A stretch of 64,000 nucleotides of DNA from positions 13,910,001 to 13,974,000 of the forward strand of contig NC_060110.1 in NCBI RefSeq assembly GCF_021155765.1. The letters are read 5' to 3'. Below the pieces are notes generated by a model that saw nothing but the letters and a program-made list of their open reading frames with translations, did no database searches and was not told the DNA's origin. Every line of letters starts with the position of its first letter. Position 1 is the first letter of the stretch. This document shows, one piece after another, positions 11,265-24,700 of the stretch. Position numbers and translations under genes: made by a program. The DNA is from Diprion similis. Its lineage: Eukaryota; Arthropoda; Insecta; Hymenoptera; Diprionidae.

Positions 11265-11294
11265 TATAAGCTCGGGCAGGTGAGGCTCTCATAT
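11265..11294 (+). promoter_or_regulatory. Candidate core promoter of the CPAP3 gene
   Basis: TATAAG at 11265-11270 is followed about 26 bp later by CTCATA (A at 11291), a plausible initiator. This would give a 5' UTR of about 70 nt before the ATG at 11361. TATA-driven promoters are common in insect cuticle genes. No transcript data support it here. Confidence 0.4.
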
Positions 11295-11360
11295 AGTTTT
11301 GGTACAGAATCGTGAAAGAATACAGCAGGGTATAAGGTGATCAATATATATCCGATCATC

Positions 11361-14300
11361 ATGGCTCATCTGCCGATCGTGACCTTAGCGATATTCGTTG
11401 CAGTTTTTGCTGTATCCAGTGAGTACCACTTCACCCAAGTTCTATAGGATTCGTTTAAAACTGGTTAAATATCGCACGATTACTTCTAGTTTTTGGTTAA
11501 TCAATTGCAACTCATAAATTTTCCGATATTTCACCGAGTCAACTATTCCAAATTGGAACAGAGTGCAAGGTCTACGGTAACGACGCTCGGCTAAGTTTGA
11601 GTCAATGAAATTGCAAGATAACGAAACTGTTATCTTGATTTTACATCACAATTAGCTAAAGTTGAAGATTGAATATTTTTCATTATTTATCATTTCTAAT
11701 TTTATAACAGTACGGCAATATATGACGTCAGCTGGAAAAAAATAAATAAAAAATATCAATACAGCCGTCACGGAAAATGTTGATCTTCATTTATTGAAAA
11801 CTCCGTCTGCCTGAAACGTTTCTTCACTCTTGCGTTGACCATGTTAGATCTTCTGATGAAATCGTAGAGTATAGACTGAAAAAACAAAATTGCAAAAAAT
11901 AGTAATTTCAATTACGAACCGCTGCACAGAACAAAAATGGATTGGAAGGTATAGTTTGATCAATATTCGAGAACACATTGAACTTGTAATTCCTATAGCT
12001 TACCGATTACTCAAGCCATAGACGAACGACTAGCTTGGGTATTTCCATCGTGCTAGCGTCATAGGTTTCAAGAAACGTTTTATATTCAGTCAAGGCGTCC
12101 ATTACTGACTGTAGAACTTGCATAGGTGCACGTGCACAGCGACCTTCAATTCCGAATTGTTCTTGGTCGAGCTCAATGTATACAATACTGCAGTGTAAAG
12201 TCGTAGTGAGTCTTGAGAATTTCGGCTGAAAATATGCATGAATCCGGTTAAAATTAGTTGGTTCAACGAAATCTTGTATACGATATTTTCAGATCTATGC
12301 TATAAAAATTTTGTAAGCCCGTCGAGGCAAGAGTGACTCGATTTAGTTCTCGAGCTTTCGATCAGTTGATGATACCGTAAATTTTTACAAAATGATTCAA
12401 GATGGTCTAGAATCGTGGAAAGATATAAGTTATCTTGAACTAAACTAATAACTGAAGCGAATTATAGGTACAAATTTTTTAAGATAAATCCAAGCATGAG
12501 GTATCGCGATATCAGATAAATTATTCACTATTTCTTGTCTCTGGAACAGCGGTAGAAAATTTCAGGGAAATGAAAAATTTCCGAACGGTTGTATGTACTT
12601 GGAATTCACTCATTTTAAATACTTGTAGAACCACGTATAGCGTTATGTAATCGACACACACACGTGAAGGTTGCAAAGATGCGCAACTTTCCCTCTCGTT
12701 ACGCGCGGCACCTGAATTCTCGTAGACTCTCCGTTTCGTAAATCGTGGCTTAAGAACCGATCGGTAAACTGTTCGATAACTGTAAACGGATGATGGGAAT
12801 TATGATATTTTGCGATTCTGACATTTCACTTTCTTTCGCACGATTATCACATGGACCTGTGTCCGACGTATGAGCAATCACATGGACGGTTGACTAAATT
12901 TCCATAAATGACAAACGGTGCACATTTTACGATTATTCGAAATCGAAATTTCAAGTAACTATCCACGACCAGTTGACGTAATTAAATAAATGTTTTGCTC
13001 CGGCTCAAGTTAACCTTGACGTTTAGCATTTCATTTATTCAATTTCATCTCGTAATATAAATACAAGCTATTAATGATACTCACATACGATGCGCATAAT
13101 TTAATTCCTCGATCTTTACACATCGGCTTGTTTACGCGATAATCGAATTGCTTTTGAATTGCGAAAATGTTGTCCGTTCAAGTTGAGAAGTAGCGAGAAA
13201 AAAACAAATAAAAAACAAACAAAAACTGGTACAAGACTATGAACTATTGCCTCGATACTTTTAATTCATGTATAAAAAAAGTATCTACCTGGGCAACGTG
13301 ATTGCAGGCTTTGCTCAGCGTCAATTCCAGCAGCAAAACTTCGTCCAGCGCCCCCAGGTACAAAGCGTTTCCCAAGTACCACAACAGTACCAACCGACTC
13401 CTCAAACCGCACCCCGAGTGTTTTCGGGCAGTTGTCCGGACAAGAACGGAAGATACCCCGTCCCATCGCAGTGCGACGCTTACGTAGAGTGCATCGACGG
13501 CGTTCCTGAGGAGAAACTTTGCCCCGAAGGATTATTATTCAATCCTGACGCTCGATTCAACTATCCTTGCGGTTACCCCATCGACGTGAACTGTGATGGT
13601 CGACGAAGCGTTCGTAAGTATCATTGAGACAGTTCAATGCGATCTCTGAACGATATTTTATCGCTGAAATTTCAAACTTTGAGATGAATCGATCGCTTTT
13701 TCTCGATTTTGGTCCACCACAGAGCCCCCTCAGCCCACTGAAGACTGCCCTCATCAGTTCGGTTACTTCAAGGTCGGTGATAGTGTAAACTGTGGAAAAT
13801 TCATGAATTGCGCCGATGGTAAAGGATACGTCTTCGACTGCCCAGAGGGACTTGCCTTCAATGCCGAAAGCTATCGTTGCGATTGGCCAGATCAAGTGGC
13901 TGATTGCGATGCCGAAGGTGAGCTTGTAACCATTATAAGAAAAGTCCCATATCGGCAACTATGCAGGGGATTTTTAACGCGGGTTTTTTTCTTTTTTTAG
14001 CCTACTTGGGTTTCCGTTGCCCTCCACCCGGTGAAGGAATTTTCGGACCAGGCGAGATTCGCTACTTCAGAAGCCCGCAGGATTGCCAGCGTTACTTTAT
14101 CTGTGTCGACAACAGACCCCGCCTTCAAAACTGTGGCGAAGGAAATGCGTTCAGTGAAGATATCAACGCTTGCGATGCAGCTGAAAATGTTACCGGATGG
14201 TTAGTACGATCAATTATACATATAAATAATAAAGCAATATAGCATGTAATAATATTCTGAAATCTTATTCAATTTTTCACGTACATAAGAGTGAAATTTT

Positions 14301-14398
14301 ATCAAAAATCTAACCTCTCGTATCAACTGTTTTAATTTTCCAGCGAGCCAGCGGGTTCTCTTTTAGGCAGAGGTGCCGGTCAAGTGAAATTGTTTTAG
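11361..14398 (+). CDS. obst-E: Obstructor-E-like CPAP3 cuticular chitin-binding protein
   Basis: Secreted protein expected to bind chitin and organise cuticle. Coding exons: 11361-11418, 13308-13613, 13723-13917, 14001-14199 and 14344-14398, giving 270 residues; all introns are GT-AG. Residues 1 to about 22 form a signal peptide. Residues 23-60 are a glutamine/proline-rich linker. Three ChtBD2 (peritrophin-A) domains follow at about 62-115, 130-183 and 193-253, each with six cysteines; the last cysteine codon is split by the final intron. Three domains plus the EAYLGF-x-CP junction before domain 3 and the EKLCP-x-GLLF stretch in domain 1 recall obstructor-E rather than gasp or obst-A. The Q-rich linker is longer than I recall for the fly protein. 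Only one version of each domain-coding exon is visible. Intron 1 (1.9 kb) may host a minus-strand gene. Family assignment is firm; the E subtype is likely. Confidence 0.92.
12007..13123 (-). CDS. Candidate small nested gene inside CPAP3 intron 1
   Basis: Proposed from two minus-strand exons that join in phase. Exon 1 is 13085-13123: ATG, 13 codons beginning MCKDRG, then a GTGAGT donor. Exon 2 is 12007-12225: TTTTCAG acceptor and 72 codons to TAA. The 85-residue product includes ELDQEQFGIEGRC and MDALTEYKTFLETYD, which read like genuine protein, but I recognise no family. One codon after the TAA a GTAAGC donor (12003) could join a TTTTTTCAG acceptor to a further open stretch of 35 codons (11768-11875) in the same frame. 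So the TAA is either the true end with a spliced 3' UTR, or a premature stop in a decaying longer gene. Exon 1 is tentative; exon 2 is the better supported part. Confidence 0.4.
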
Positions 14399-14933
14399 TC
14401 GTGGAGACGGAAAAGAAGATGCGGTGGACACTAGACTTGAAGAACATTATGTTAGGTGCCGAAGAAAGCCATGAATTTGACACAGTCATTACATGACATG
14501 CACATTATGAAAACAAATACTTGACACCAAAACTGTCTAATACCATACAATAATTGGGATTATTTTAAGTCGTTTATTTCATACCTCCATATATGTTATC
14601 TTGATTGAGGTCTACCCCAGATTACTAAATCCCATCAAGTTATCAACGTGACTCAATACTTATTGCTGACCCATTTCTGAGCCACTTAAAAGCATAAGCA
14701 TACGCTTTGCTTTTCTCGAGATCAAAACATAAGCACTACATGTTTCGCACGATATTATACATAGAATTGTTCAAATTGCAATGACTATTACTGTGGCCAC
14801 CAACTTGAACCATATAAATCTGATCAAAACCAACACATACGCGAAGAAATCCTTGAAACGAACGTATGTTCAATGGTGTTAATCTAGGATGAACCTATGT
14901 CACAAATTACTACGAACTGATTAAATAAAGCAT

Positions 14934-14939
14934 TTGAAA
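14934..14939 (+). terminator. Polyadenylation signal for the CPAP3 gene
   Basis: AATAAA about 540 nt after the TAG stop at 14396-14398. This is the first canonical hexamer downstream on the plus strand that I noticed. Confidence 0.5.
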
Positions 14940-17900
14940 CTTCCAAATGAAAAGTTTATTAGTTTGTATGTTGTAATGAATACTGATTATATTGGCGATT
15001 ATCGAAAAGGATCGGCGAAAATTATACATTGAAGAAGATGCATCATCCTGCCTTCTTATACTTTTCACTCATTCGACAGTTTTGGTCATATTCATAGTTT
15101 TGGCTAGGTTACACAGAGCTTTTATTAATATTTTTGAGTAAAAATAAACAGAATTATCATCAAGATAATGAAAATTGCCTCTTTGAAGCACTATCTTATT
15201 GTCCATTCAAGACACAAAGGAGCCATTGGAAGGTAAGATCACAAACTGTGGTACCTACACGTACGTAACACTTTATTGCCAGAAATATGAAAGTTGCATC
15301 ATAAGCGGTGAATCATATGACGTATCATTTGAACTACTTGAAGATTATGCACATCATGCAGTAAAACACCTGATACAAACGTGGAAAGTTATTGTGCCAC
15401 CCCAGAGACTAGAATGAGTCAGGTTTCAAGTGATCTGCACTATTCTAATGGCTCGACTGTGTTAGGACACGACGCCTACAATAAAGTGAGGAGCGAAGCG
15501 ATATAGATAGTAGTAGAGATAAATCAAAGATCAAAGGCATAAAAGCCTGTGATAAATTTTTTATAATCGATATCAACACACGCTGCATAGAACAATTGTA
15601 AGTAATAATTCGTGTCCAAAACTGAAGTCTATCAACGGCTCGGTTAATCAAACGCGATTATTTTGAGTCAATACTTAAGTATACACTTGAATAGCATTCA
15701 ATTTATAATTCTCTTTAGAGAAACGATTTTTCGCGCATATTTTTCTTACCATCATTATTTTGAAATCGTTGAACTCGTTCTTCGTACGAATCAAACAGGT
15801 AACGTGTGCTTCAATTTATTACACTGGTATAATATTTGAAATCTAGTTCAGAAACTGATAGTGATAGATGAAAATTTGTCGTCTGTAAGTGGTATCAATA
15901 TCTCTGAAGATCTAACGTATGTTAGTTAAATGAATGATGAGTTTGATGTCAACGGATAACTTATGTAACACTTCAACTATATCTTGAAATTGAAACAATG
16001 TGACAAGTGTAATTGTGCGAGTAACTCTAATGACACTTAAAACTAAATACCGATTTCAAGTTCGTAAATGAAATCCTGCGTAGAATAGTTCGCGACAAGA
16101 ATTAAAGTCTTTTTCAAATTTTTAAATAAACTTTCATCAAACATCTCAAAATAGACGGCATGGAATTCAGAAACAATTAGACGCCGACATCCGTCAATTA
16201 CAATTCGCTGCGTAGGAAACGGATTTTTATCAGAGAATGGCGTACGTGATACGGTGACGATGATCACTTTGTTACGCACACATGTAGAGCAGCAAACAAT
16301 CAATAACTATGACCGTGTTATGTTACTAATGTGTTTCGAACCAGAGCTTGACTATCAAGCCTGTCCTGTATCGTAATTATAGTTGATTCTCTGATCGAGA
16401 ACAAAGGTACAAACAGAGCATAATGACTGATTATATGATATACACGCATAACACTGTACTGTGTAGAGAGTTCGCGCTCACGCACAAACACATTTCAATA
16501 GTACATGAATTCAAAAACCCGGCGTTTTGCTCGCGAATAAATTAACTAGAATTATTTCACGAGTCGAATAATTCTAGTTTTGTTTAAAATTTTTTATTTT
16601 TTGTCCAATTGTCAATAATTAAACGCAAAATGAATTTTTAACACCAAGCTCAACTAATCAATGTGTGAATGATAACGCTTATTTTGAGTGGTATCTCTGC
16701 CTACTATAATCACGCTCATCTCTAATCAACGAACGTTAACGTTTTTCCCCTACTTCGCGATAACAAACAAGCAGCATTATTCACACGCACTGGTCGAACC
16801 CGTGAGTCACTTGATTTCATGAAGAATGCAGCAAACCGAATTCTGTGTTTTGAAGTTTGTTCCAGAACTTTCGTTAGTTGTTACTTACAATAAATGTTTG
16901 AAGAAATGGGTAATGTTTCTGAAAATCCGTAATGTCGTTTTGATTTTGACAAAAGCGAACTTTATGTGATAAAATTATTTTTTCTTTTATTAGTTACGTA
17001 GAAGTCATTAAAATATGACATCTAGAATTCAGACTCAAAAATCGTGTTGACCGATATTATTTATCACCGTAAAAAATACGAAAGTAAACTTCATAAGTAA
17101 CAAATCAAGATTTTGGTTATTATTCGATGTATAGAATCAAAATATATTCATTTAAATATAAACTCAAAAAAAAAAAAAAAAAAAAAATTTCTCCTTGTTG
17201 ACCAGTGTTATTAGTCTTATAAACAGCAGGACACTTTCATCTGTTTGAATCGTAGAAGTAAATAAACTAAGATAGATCACTCACCCGTATCGCAGTAACA
17301 GACAGGCCATCCGAGCTCATATCCCCGATCGTAAGACGGCACAACACACATTGAGTGCACTTGTTACCCGCGTCTACGATAATTGTACTAGCTGGGGATG
17401 TGGAAGCGTTTCGTTATCTCCGGATGAGCAGAGAAAAAAGAGAGGAAAAAAAGCACTCCCACCCACCCTCTCAGAGACGCACACACGTGAAACCGCACTA
17501 CCAGCTGTGATATTCAACGGTTGAATTTCTCGGGTAGCCGTCACCGCTCTATAAAGGGCTTTGTCAGTCGGAGCCTCAACTTGGCCCGTGAATGTGTCGC
17601 GCGCGCAGAGCTCGTGAGCAAACAGCCATCAGAACTGCGAATGGAATCAGTTGTGCCAAAATATTTGCAATTATTGAGTTACTTGAAAATTCTTTTATTT
17701 ATCAATTTTTATCGAGGTAATATCGGACCGACATTTGTCACAATTATTCATGAAGTACCTAAAGGCGTTTATCGAAATCTGATGATCACTGAAACGCAGT
17801 TCATGGTACCTTAGTCCACAACTAATATCCAAGGTGAATTGATCATCCAAATTTCGTTCTTATAATACTGTGGTATCTACGTGTGTGAATGTAAACGTAC

Positions 17901-20900
17901 ACTTAACTTGGATTCTTTTCCTCTCACAATTAAGCTTCGGGGCAGTCGTACGGTATTTATACGTAATTGATATTCTGTAAACGTTCTACAAACGTTATGA
18001 ATACTATAAAGTTACTTATTATACATACACTTGTAACTTGGAACGTGCATTTGCATTTACGAGAGCAAATGTTCCTCAACGAATGTGAATACGTACCAAC
18101 TTTGAAATATTCCGTAACCTTTCGATTTCTTACAATAATTAGCTCGGATCACTGTGTGATTTCAACATTATAGTGTACGAGTATGTATAAGATTATCAAG
18201 TGAAGCTAATGAGCTCAATTTGATTAGCTTTATTTACAAAGTCACATTATCCAATAGATAAAAAAGAAAATGTTGCATGTTCATTAGAGATTGAGTCAGC
18301 TGTTGCTTCTTTTTACCAACCACCTAACCGCCAGTCTCTGTAATTATACACATCTATTGTGGTGGCGGACATAATTACACATAGACCTAGGTACTCAACA
18401 TTTACAGCACTTCTGATACAAACCATATATAACGCAAAGCTTAAACTTTGTACCCCTGGCCATCTTCAGCAGGTCTGTAGAACATTTCAATAGTGAGTTC
18501 CTCGGCGGATTAATTGCACTGTATTTTTTCACTTGTAAATTTTCTGGAAGCATGTCGAATTACAAAAACATATTCTACGTCTTTCTAGGAACTAGTTAAT
18601 CATATTGTATTATGATCATCGGCCCGTTATTTTTTAAAATAGACAAAAATCAGCACATGTTCTTGGGTTATCATTAACTGGGAAAACACATGTAACTATT
18701 AAGTAATAACAATATCTGTAAGTCAAGCATGTGCTCCCCGTTGCCATTTCCGTAAACTTAGCAGTTATCTTGCTTACCCGCAGTTACGTGATCACTAGGC
18801 GTAAATTCAAAGGCGTGATATGGTTGATAGGAAATTCCTGACGTGTTGAGCAATTTGCAAATATCCTTGTGTTGGAGCTTTTATGGTTATCGACCGTGCA
18901 GCTATTTTTGTCATTAAGATTATAGGCATCTACAAGATGTGAGACCAGAACTCTCGAGCACAGTTGCACGGGATGTGAGCGATATATTACTAGAAATAAT
19001 ATTTTAAAATATTTAAACTGTCTTCAAGAAAAAAGGGCCGCTGCCCAGATAGAGCGTGAAATTTCAACCTGACGCTAATTCTCTTGATTATAATCTTCGT
19101 CTTTGGATTAATCAAAAGTGGAGCAGCGGTATTCGGTCAATAATATTATTTTCATTGTGTTAGTGACACCTGCCTGAGGTTCGATAACTTCTTAATCGTT
19201 GAAAACACGTGGAATATGGATATGCATGCATATACATGGCTGCTCCGAATAAGAGTCTGATCGTTAAAACGATTCTAATGCAACTAACGTGTCTGTTTAC
19301 TAATCTCCTCAAGACTCGCATCGATTCGTCCTTTGACGTCATTTCAGTTGTCGCGGCAGGTGGCAGATACGACTTCGCGTTCGACACAGCATATGAGGGA
19401 TTTGATTGCACCACTTGATAAGCGTGGATACCTACGTTGCAAAGTGGTCAAGTGGACAGGCGTATGCGCCACATCATCGAAAAACACAAATACCTTATCA
19501 AGGTTACACATCAATGCGTTGTTTAATATCTTTCGCACATTTATCTCAGCAGGAAAAATAATTTTCGGCATTTGCAGGCTATCCAGTGAGAATCTGGAAC
19601 AAGTTACTCACCCTTTAGGTACCACTGAGGAATTAAAAGGGTCCTTCAGGCTATTTCATTGAATTCTGCAGATTAGTTGGTCTCACAATCGGTATAATTG
19701 ATGGTTGTGCAAAATTTCACCATAACATTGGATAGAATAATTTCTCTTGAATACGCTTGGAAAATGCTGCACTGACTGAAAGGCAATGCCAGGCATAATT
19801 TCCAATCGGTGATCGATTTGTCGAACACAGAAGCAGCATTTTCTTTGCTCGCTTCGATCGGAACAGTGAACTATAGATACACTCAACGGCGCAGGCGGCT
19901 TCGCGCGTCTAGACGGAAACAATGCAACCGAATGTGCGTAGGCGTCATGGGACCTCCAAGGTCAAGGATGAATCACAGGCATGAGAGGCGCACGAATACC
20001 TCGTCGTCTGCAGGAGCTCCAAAATGATGATGCGGATAGGTGGTGGTAGATTCTTCTGCTCCGATTAAGAAGTATTAAGAAACAGCTTGTACCGTACTTT
20101 GAAACAGTAAAATTTCAATGTTGCACAGATTATTATTTGTTGAAACGATTTATTGAACGACTTGAAAGGAAAAAACAACAAATTTTAAATTTCTCAACTA
20201 TAATCACGTTTCGTATCTAATTTGTTTAAATTGTATACGATGCAGGCATACACAAGCCGTTCTAATTTCATGAGAAAAAACTTTCAAGCGATCGAAACTT
20301 GTCTACGCGAGCAAAGTTCTCGTTAACTAGATAAGAATAGCATTCGTAGTCCACTCAAAATCACTTCAGTCGCTTGTCCGCTTGCTTGGGCTATGTTTGG
20401 TCAGACAACGTCTTTGAGACGACTGCCGAGTACAAGGAATCAATAGAATTTCATTTGTTGGAAGGTCCGTGATCCCCGTCACCAAGTCAAATGTGAGTTT
20501 CCGCTGCTTCTGTGGTTGTCTGACATTTATAGAATTTTGAAAATATTATGTTGAAAGGTCTTTAGTTAAAAAAATATCATCACATTAATAATGATATGCT
20601 CAAAACGACCAAGTCAATTGATGGAATGAAATGAATGAAATGCACGTTTAAAAGAAAAAATTTTACGACGATAAAGAAGAAGATGAATATTTTACACGTA
20701 TTCTACACACGTTTGAGATATATGTATATGTGTTTCATATAGATATAGATATATATATATACATATATGCGTAATACGGTTCGGCTTATCTGCACACTAA
20801 ACAAATATTTAAATTCTGTCTGTTATTCCAATGTTCTGTTAGCACAGACGTTATCAGACCAACTGTTCCACCAAACATTTACTTACTACGTATATTTTCA

Positions 20901-21758
20901 GAAACTTTGGCTAGCTTCGAATATCTTTATTAGGTTTATAATGTGTAAAAATCGATATGGAACGAGCGAAGAAAATTATCACGAACAACATGATACGGAT
21001 ACCTAACGTATATTTGAAATTTAATGAATATTACCCGTAATGCATTATTTGGCGTTAAACTAGCCGCTGTGTTACTATAGAATCCACTTTTACAACCAAA
21101 TTGACTAAAAAATCTGCACAATCTTTGCGAAAACATACTTCTGAGCATGAATTTTTCAAGGAGTACATAAATCTAAATGATAATTAACTTAATTCAGTCC
21201 ATTCGATTAAAGCTTCATTCTAAAATTGAAACATAATTCATTTACTTTCCTATGTACCCTCTCTCAAGACTTTGAATCTATATCTCGACGAGCAGAAGTG
21301 GTGCGGTGTAATTATCTTTTCTTTTCTGGGTCAAAGATATCGATCAGTATCACAGACAGTGTAGAGATACAGAGATTAAAGTGTCATCTACATGTAAGCG
21401 AAAATAATGAAATAGAACCAAAGCCTATTATCGGGGAAATTTGAGTCGCCAAAATCGACAGCGAACTGTAACCTGATTACTTACGAAATATTAGTAGCCA
21501 ACCGCTGATGTGGTAAAACGTCTGACTATTTTAAATACTGACGCAGGAAGGAAGTAATCACGCTCATTCTATTTATCCACTCTGGTAATCCTATAGTAGT
21601 AGAAAATATTTGCCCACTGCGCGTTTGCGAGATAAGCTATCCACGCACGAGTAGAGGTAGATTTTCACCGAAGAAACTACACAGTACATAGCACTGATCT
21701 TTTTCAGAGTCGGCGTCGTCCGAATCAATTATACTGATTTGATTAAATTTTGTTTCAG
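14940..21758. other. Long AT-rich intergenic region or leader intron of the first AGPAT gene
   Basis: No protein-coding exon is supported. A 72-codon frame at 15199-15417 looks mildly protein-like but has no family match or splice partner. The AGPAT start codon at 21759 sits directly behind a TTTGTTTCAG acceptor, so an untranslated first exon should lie somewhere here (candidate at 17540-17715). Also present: a poly(A) tract at about 17166-17187, a TA-rich run at about 20744-20768, and a palindromic CRE-type site TGACGTCA at 19334. Confidence 0.5.
17540..17715 (+). promoter_or_regulatory. Candidate promoter and untranslated first exon for AGPAT copy 1
   Basis: TATAAAG at 17550-17556 lies about 28 bp before a CTCAACT initiator-like site in a locally GC-rich stretch. 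A possible donor CGAG-GTAATA follows at 17716. If used, it would splice over 4 kb to the acceptor at 21758. A CACGTG E-box lies about 60 bp upstream of the TATA. The proposal rests only on these motifs. Confidence 0.22.
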
Positions 21759-24700
21759 ATGACTACTTGGCTGCTCTATTTTTTCGCCATTATTTTCGTG
21801 CTGGTAGTTTTAATTGTAACATCGGACAGCCATGATGTGGTTCGTTTTCATGCGAGGTTCCTTTTGTACTACATAGTCTCCTCTACAATTTCCGTGATGG
21901 GTATACCTTATCTCATGCTCAGACCTAAGGATGTCAGAAATTGTCGGTAAGTCGATATACCTAATGTGAACAAAATTTTTTTGAAGAAAATGTCTCGAAA
22001 TTTCAATCTGTGTCTTGTGTCGTTTCGAATATGTAATAAAATACGAATACAATACAACCAATAAAAACATACCGATTATGGTGAGTGAAAACTTATTCAT
22101 CTCTTTTGCAGGGATCTGTCACTTCTGCTCAAGCAGGTTACCAAAATCTTGGGTATTCAGTGGGAACTTCGTGGTGCAGATGAATTGAGTGTAGAGCGAG
22201 GATGCGTCGTAGTCGCCAATCATCAAAGCACACTCGACATTCTTGGTAGGTATTCAAATATTCATGTGTAGAGAAAATTGGTACGTCCCAGTATTTCCAT
22301 GGCATGAAACTTTACGCCTTTATTCAAAAAGCACCCTACGATTTTATTCAGATTTTGGAATCCTTTGTTATATAACTCCGGGCGATATGGCCATGGGTAA
22401 AAAATGGCCCACAGTATAGTCCAATACAGTAAAGTACTTGAGAATTACCCTAATTGAAACTGTAATCATTATTTTTTTTTATATTATTATAATCATCCGG
22501 AGATGGTAAATCCACCTACGCGAAAAACAAACCCGTATAGAAAGATATAGAGCGAGTTCCAAAATCGCATCGTCGTTTCATCAGTAAGAACAGTAACATC
22601 CTCAGTTCAGTTTAATAATTTACATCCATTGAGATGGTAAATCTACCTACGCGAAAATCAAGCCCTGGGTTTGCCTAAATGTATTAAGTGATTTCGCAAA
22701 TTATTATACTTGGCAACGCTGTAATACCCGAACCTCTCTGCAGCTGGCTGTTGAATTATGGCTTTGTTCTTTTATTTTCACACCTCCCGAGTTTTATCCT
22801 TACGTATAATGCGTACAGTCCGTGCATTCCCCGAGTGCAAGATACACCAGAATTCTCAAAAGTTTTCATCCTAATTCCGGCATTGCCGCTATTGATCTTG
22901 AACAATTTCAAGTGTTTTCAACATACCAAAAATGACACTAGATATTAGTAATCTCCATGTTTAGTTTTCTACCTTCAATTTCTACTTCTATTATATCGTT
23001 TCTTTACATGACTAACTTATGTATCTTTCAAAGGAATGTTCAACATCTGGCAAGTAATGGGAAAATGTGCGCCTGTGGCGAAGCAAGCGATTTTCTATGT
23101 CTGGCCATTTGGTTTGGCTGCTTGGCTGGGTGGGGTCGTTTTCATTGATAAGCGAACGCCGGGAAAAGCTGTAGCGACACTAAATGAGACGAGTAAAGTT
23201 GTCAACACTCGCAAGGTAAGAAGGCAAAAAAGCGGTTTGCATTATGAATAAAAACCAAACGCATTGATTAAACTCTTCCTACATTTGCATAATTCTAAGT
23301 CACCAAGGTCATGCTGGATTTCAGTGACTCGTGGGTGCGACTGTGCTTTGGTAAATCTGGTAATTTTTCTAAATCGTAATCTGACTCATGTATGCTACGT
23401 CTCCGTGCCTTGTACAATTTTATTGCTGGCTTAAGTTCGTCTAGGTTTAAATATTTGACATAGTATGACTTGTATTCAGTCATGTTGTCTGAAATAAAAT
23501 TTCGTTGAAAAACCTCAGGATACAAAGTATTGGGATCTATAACTTAATTGACAGTGTCAGCTGCAAATCGATACATGAATCATTTTCTTCATTGCTGTGA
23601 ATGTGCCTGTGTGTGATTACAGTGATTATAGCAGTATCATTCTCTTATCCCCATCGCTGGTGATAATATTTTCATTCATTATAAAACTCTCACCAATGCC
23701 GAACTAATTTATGTTACATTTCTTATACGATATTATACCGCAGTGAGTGAATAAATCCATTTCATTTTCTTTCGGTAATCGAAAATTAAATATTCGTACA
23801 AAATATTGAAGACATTTTTTTTTATTCAGATTCTGTGATTGATCATGAGTACTGTTGCAGGTCAAGATGTGGATATTTCCTGAAGGTACGCGAAATAACA
23901 ACATTATTGCGAAGGGTATGCTGCCCTTTAAGAAGGGCGCCTTTAGAATTGCGATCGAGAATCAAGTTCCAATTCTTCCATTAGTCTACTCGCCATACTA
24001 CTTCGTTAACCATAGGAATCACTACTTCGGCAAGGGTAAGAGCAATAAATTTGTTTTCGTTTGTGATTTGAAGAAATAAATTTCACCAACTGAGACGGTG
24101 GAATGATTTGACTTGTTCGTAATGAATAAGTTACGAGAAGTCTGAATCCTACAGTTCAGGTATAATTCTCATATGAAAAAGGTTAGCTGGCCAAAAACCG
24201 ATATTTTATCATGGATCTTATCGCAAAATAGTCGAACGTTGCGTATTTGCCATATTATTACAGTCGCAACTTGATTCAAAAATCGCTTTAAGAATACAAG
24301 ATTAGAAAATACTGGAATCACAAAAAAAAGAAAAGCTTTGATATCGCTACATCGTTTCAAATCACTCCAAAATCGTTAAAATCTAATAAATTCGTTCGAT
24401 TTCACTCTACGATGACTCATTTCATTCGGAAGACGTTTTTATAAATGACCGAAACGTATTTTTATTTTTAACAGTAGTCCATTGAATATTGCCATTTATT
24501 GATCGTAATTAGTAGAATATTTTCCACTTTTGTGTCTTCTAAAATATCCTCGCATAAGTTTACGAGTATGACAATCTGACACATATTGAATATACATCTA
24601 TCTCGTAATAAATTTAATAAAAAGTATCGATTTTTGGTTAGCCAATCTTCACAATATAAAGGGTCAACCTCAAACGCAGTATAGCTTCGAAAAATATGAA

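Noticed and set aside
13557-13958. 133-codon minus-strand ORF over the CPAP3 exons
   Set aside because: Antisense shadow of two exons and the intron between them. The plus strand has complete chitin-binding domains.
15199-15417. 72-codon plus-strand ORF downstream of the CPAP3 gene
   Set aside because: Checked for a further chitin-binding exon, but the cysteine spacing does not fit and no acceptor phase matches.
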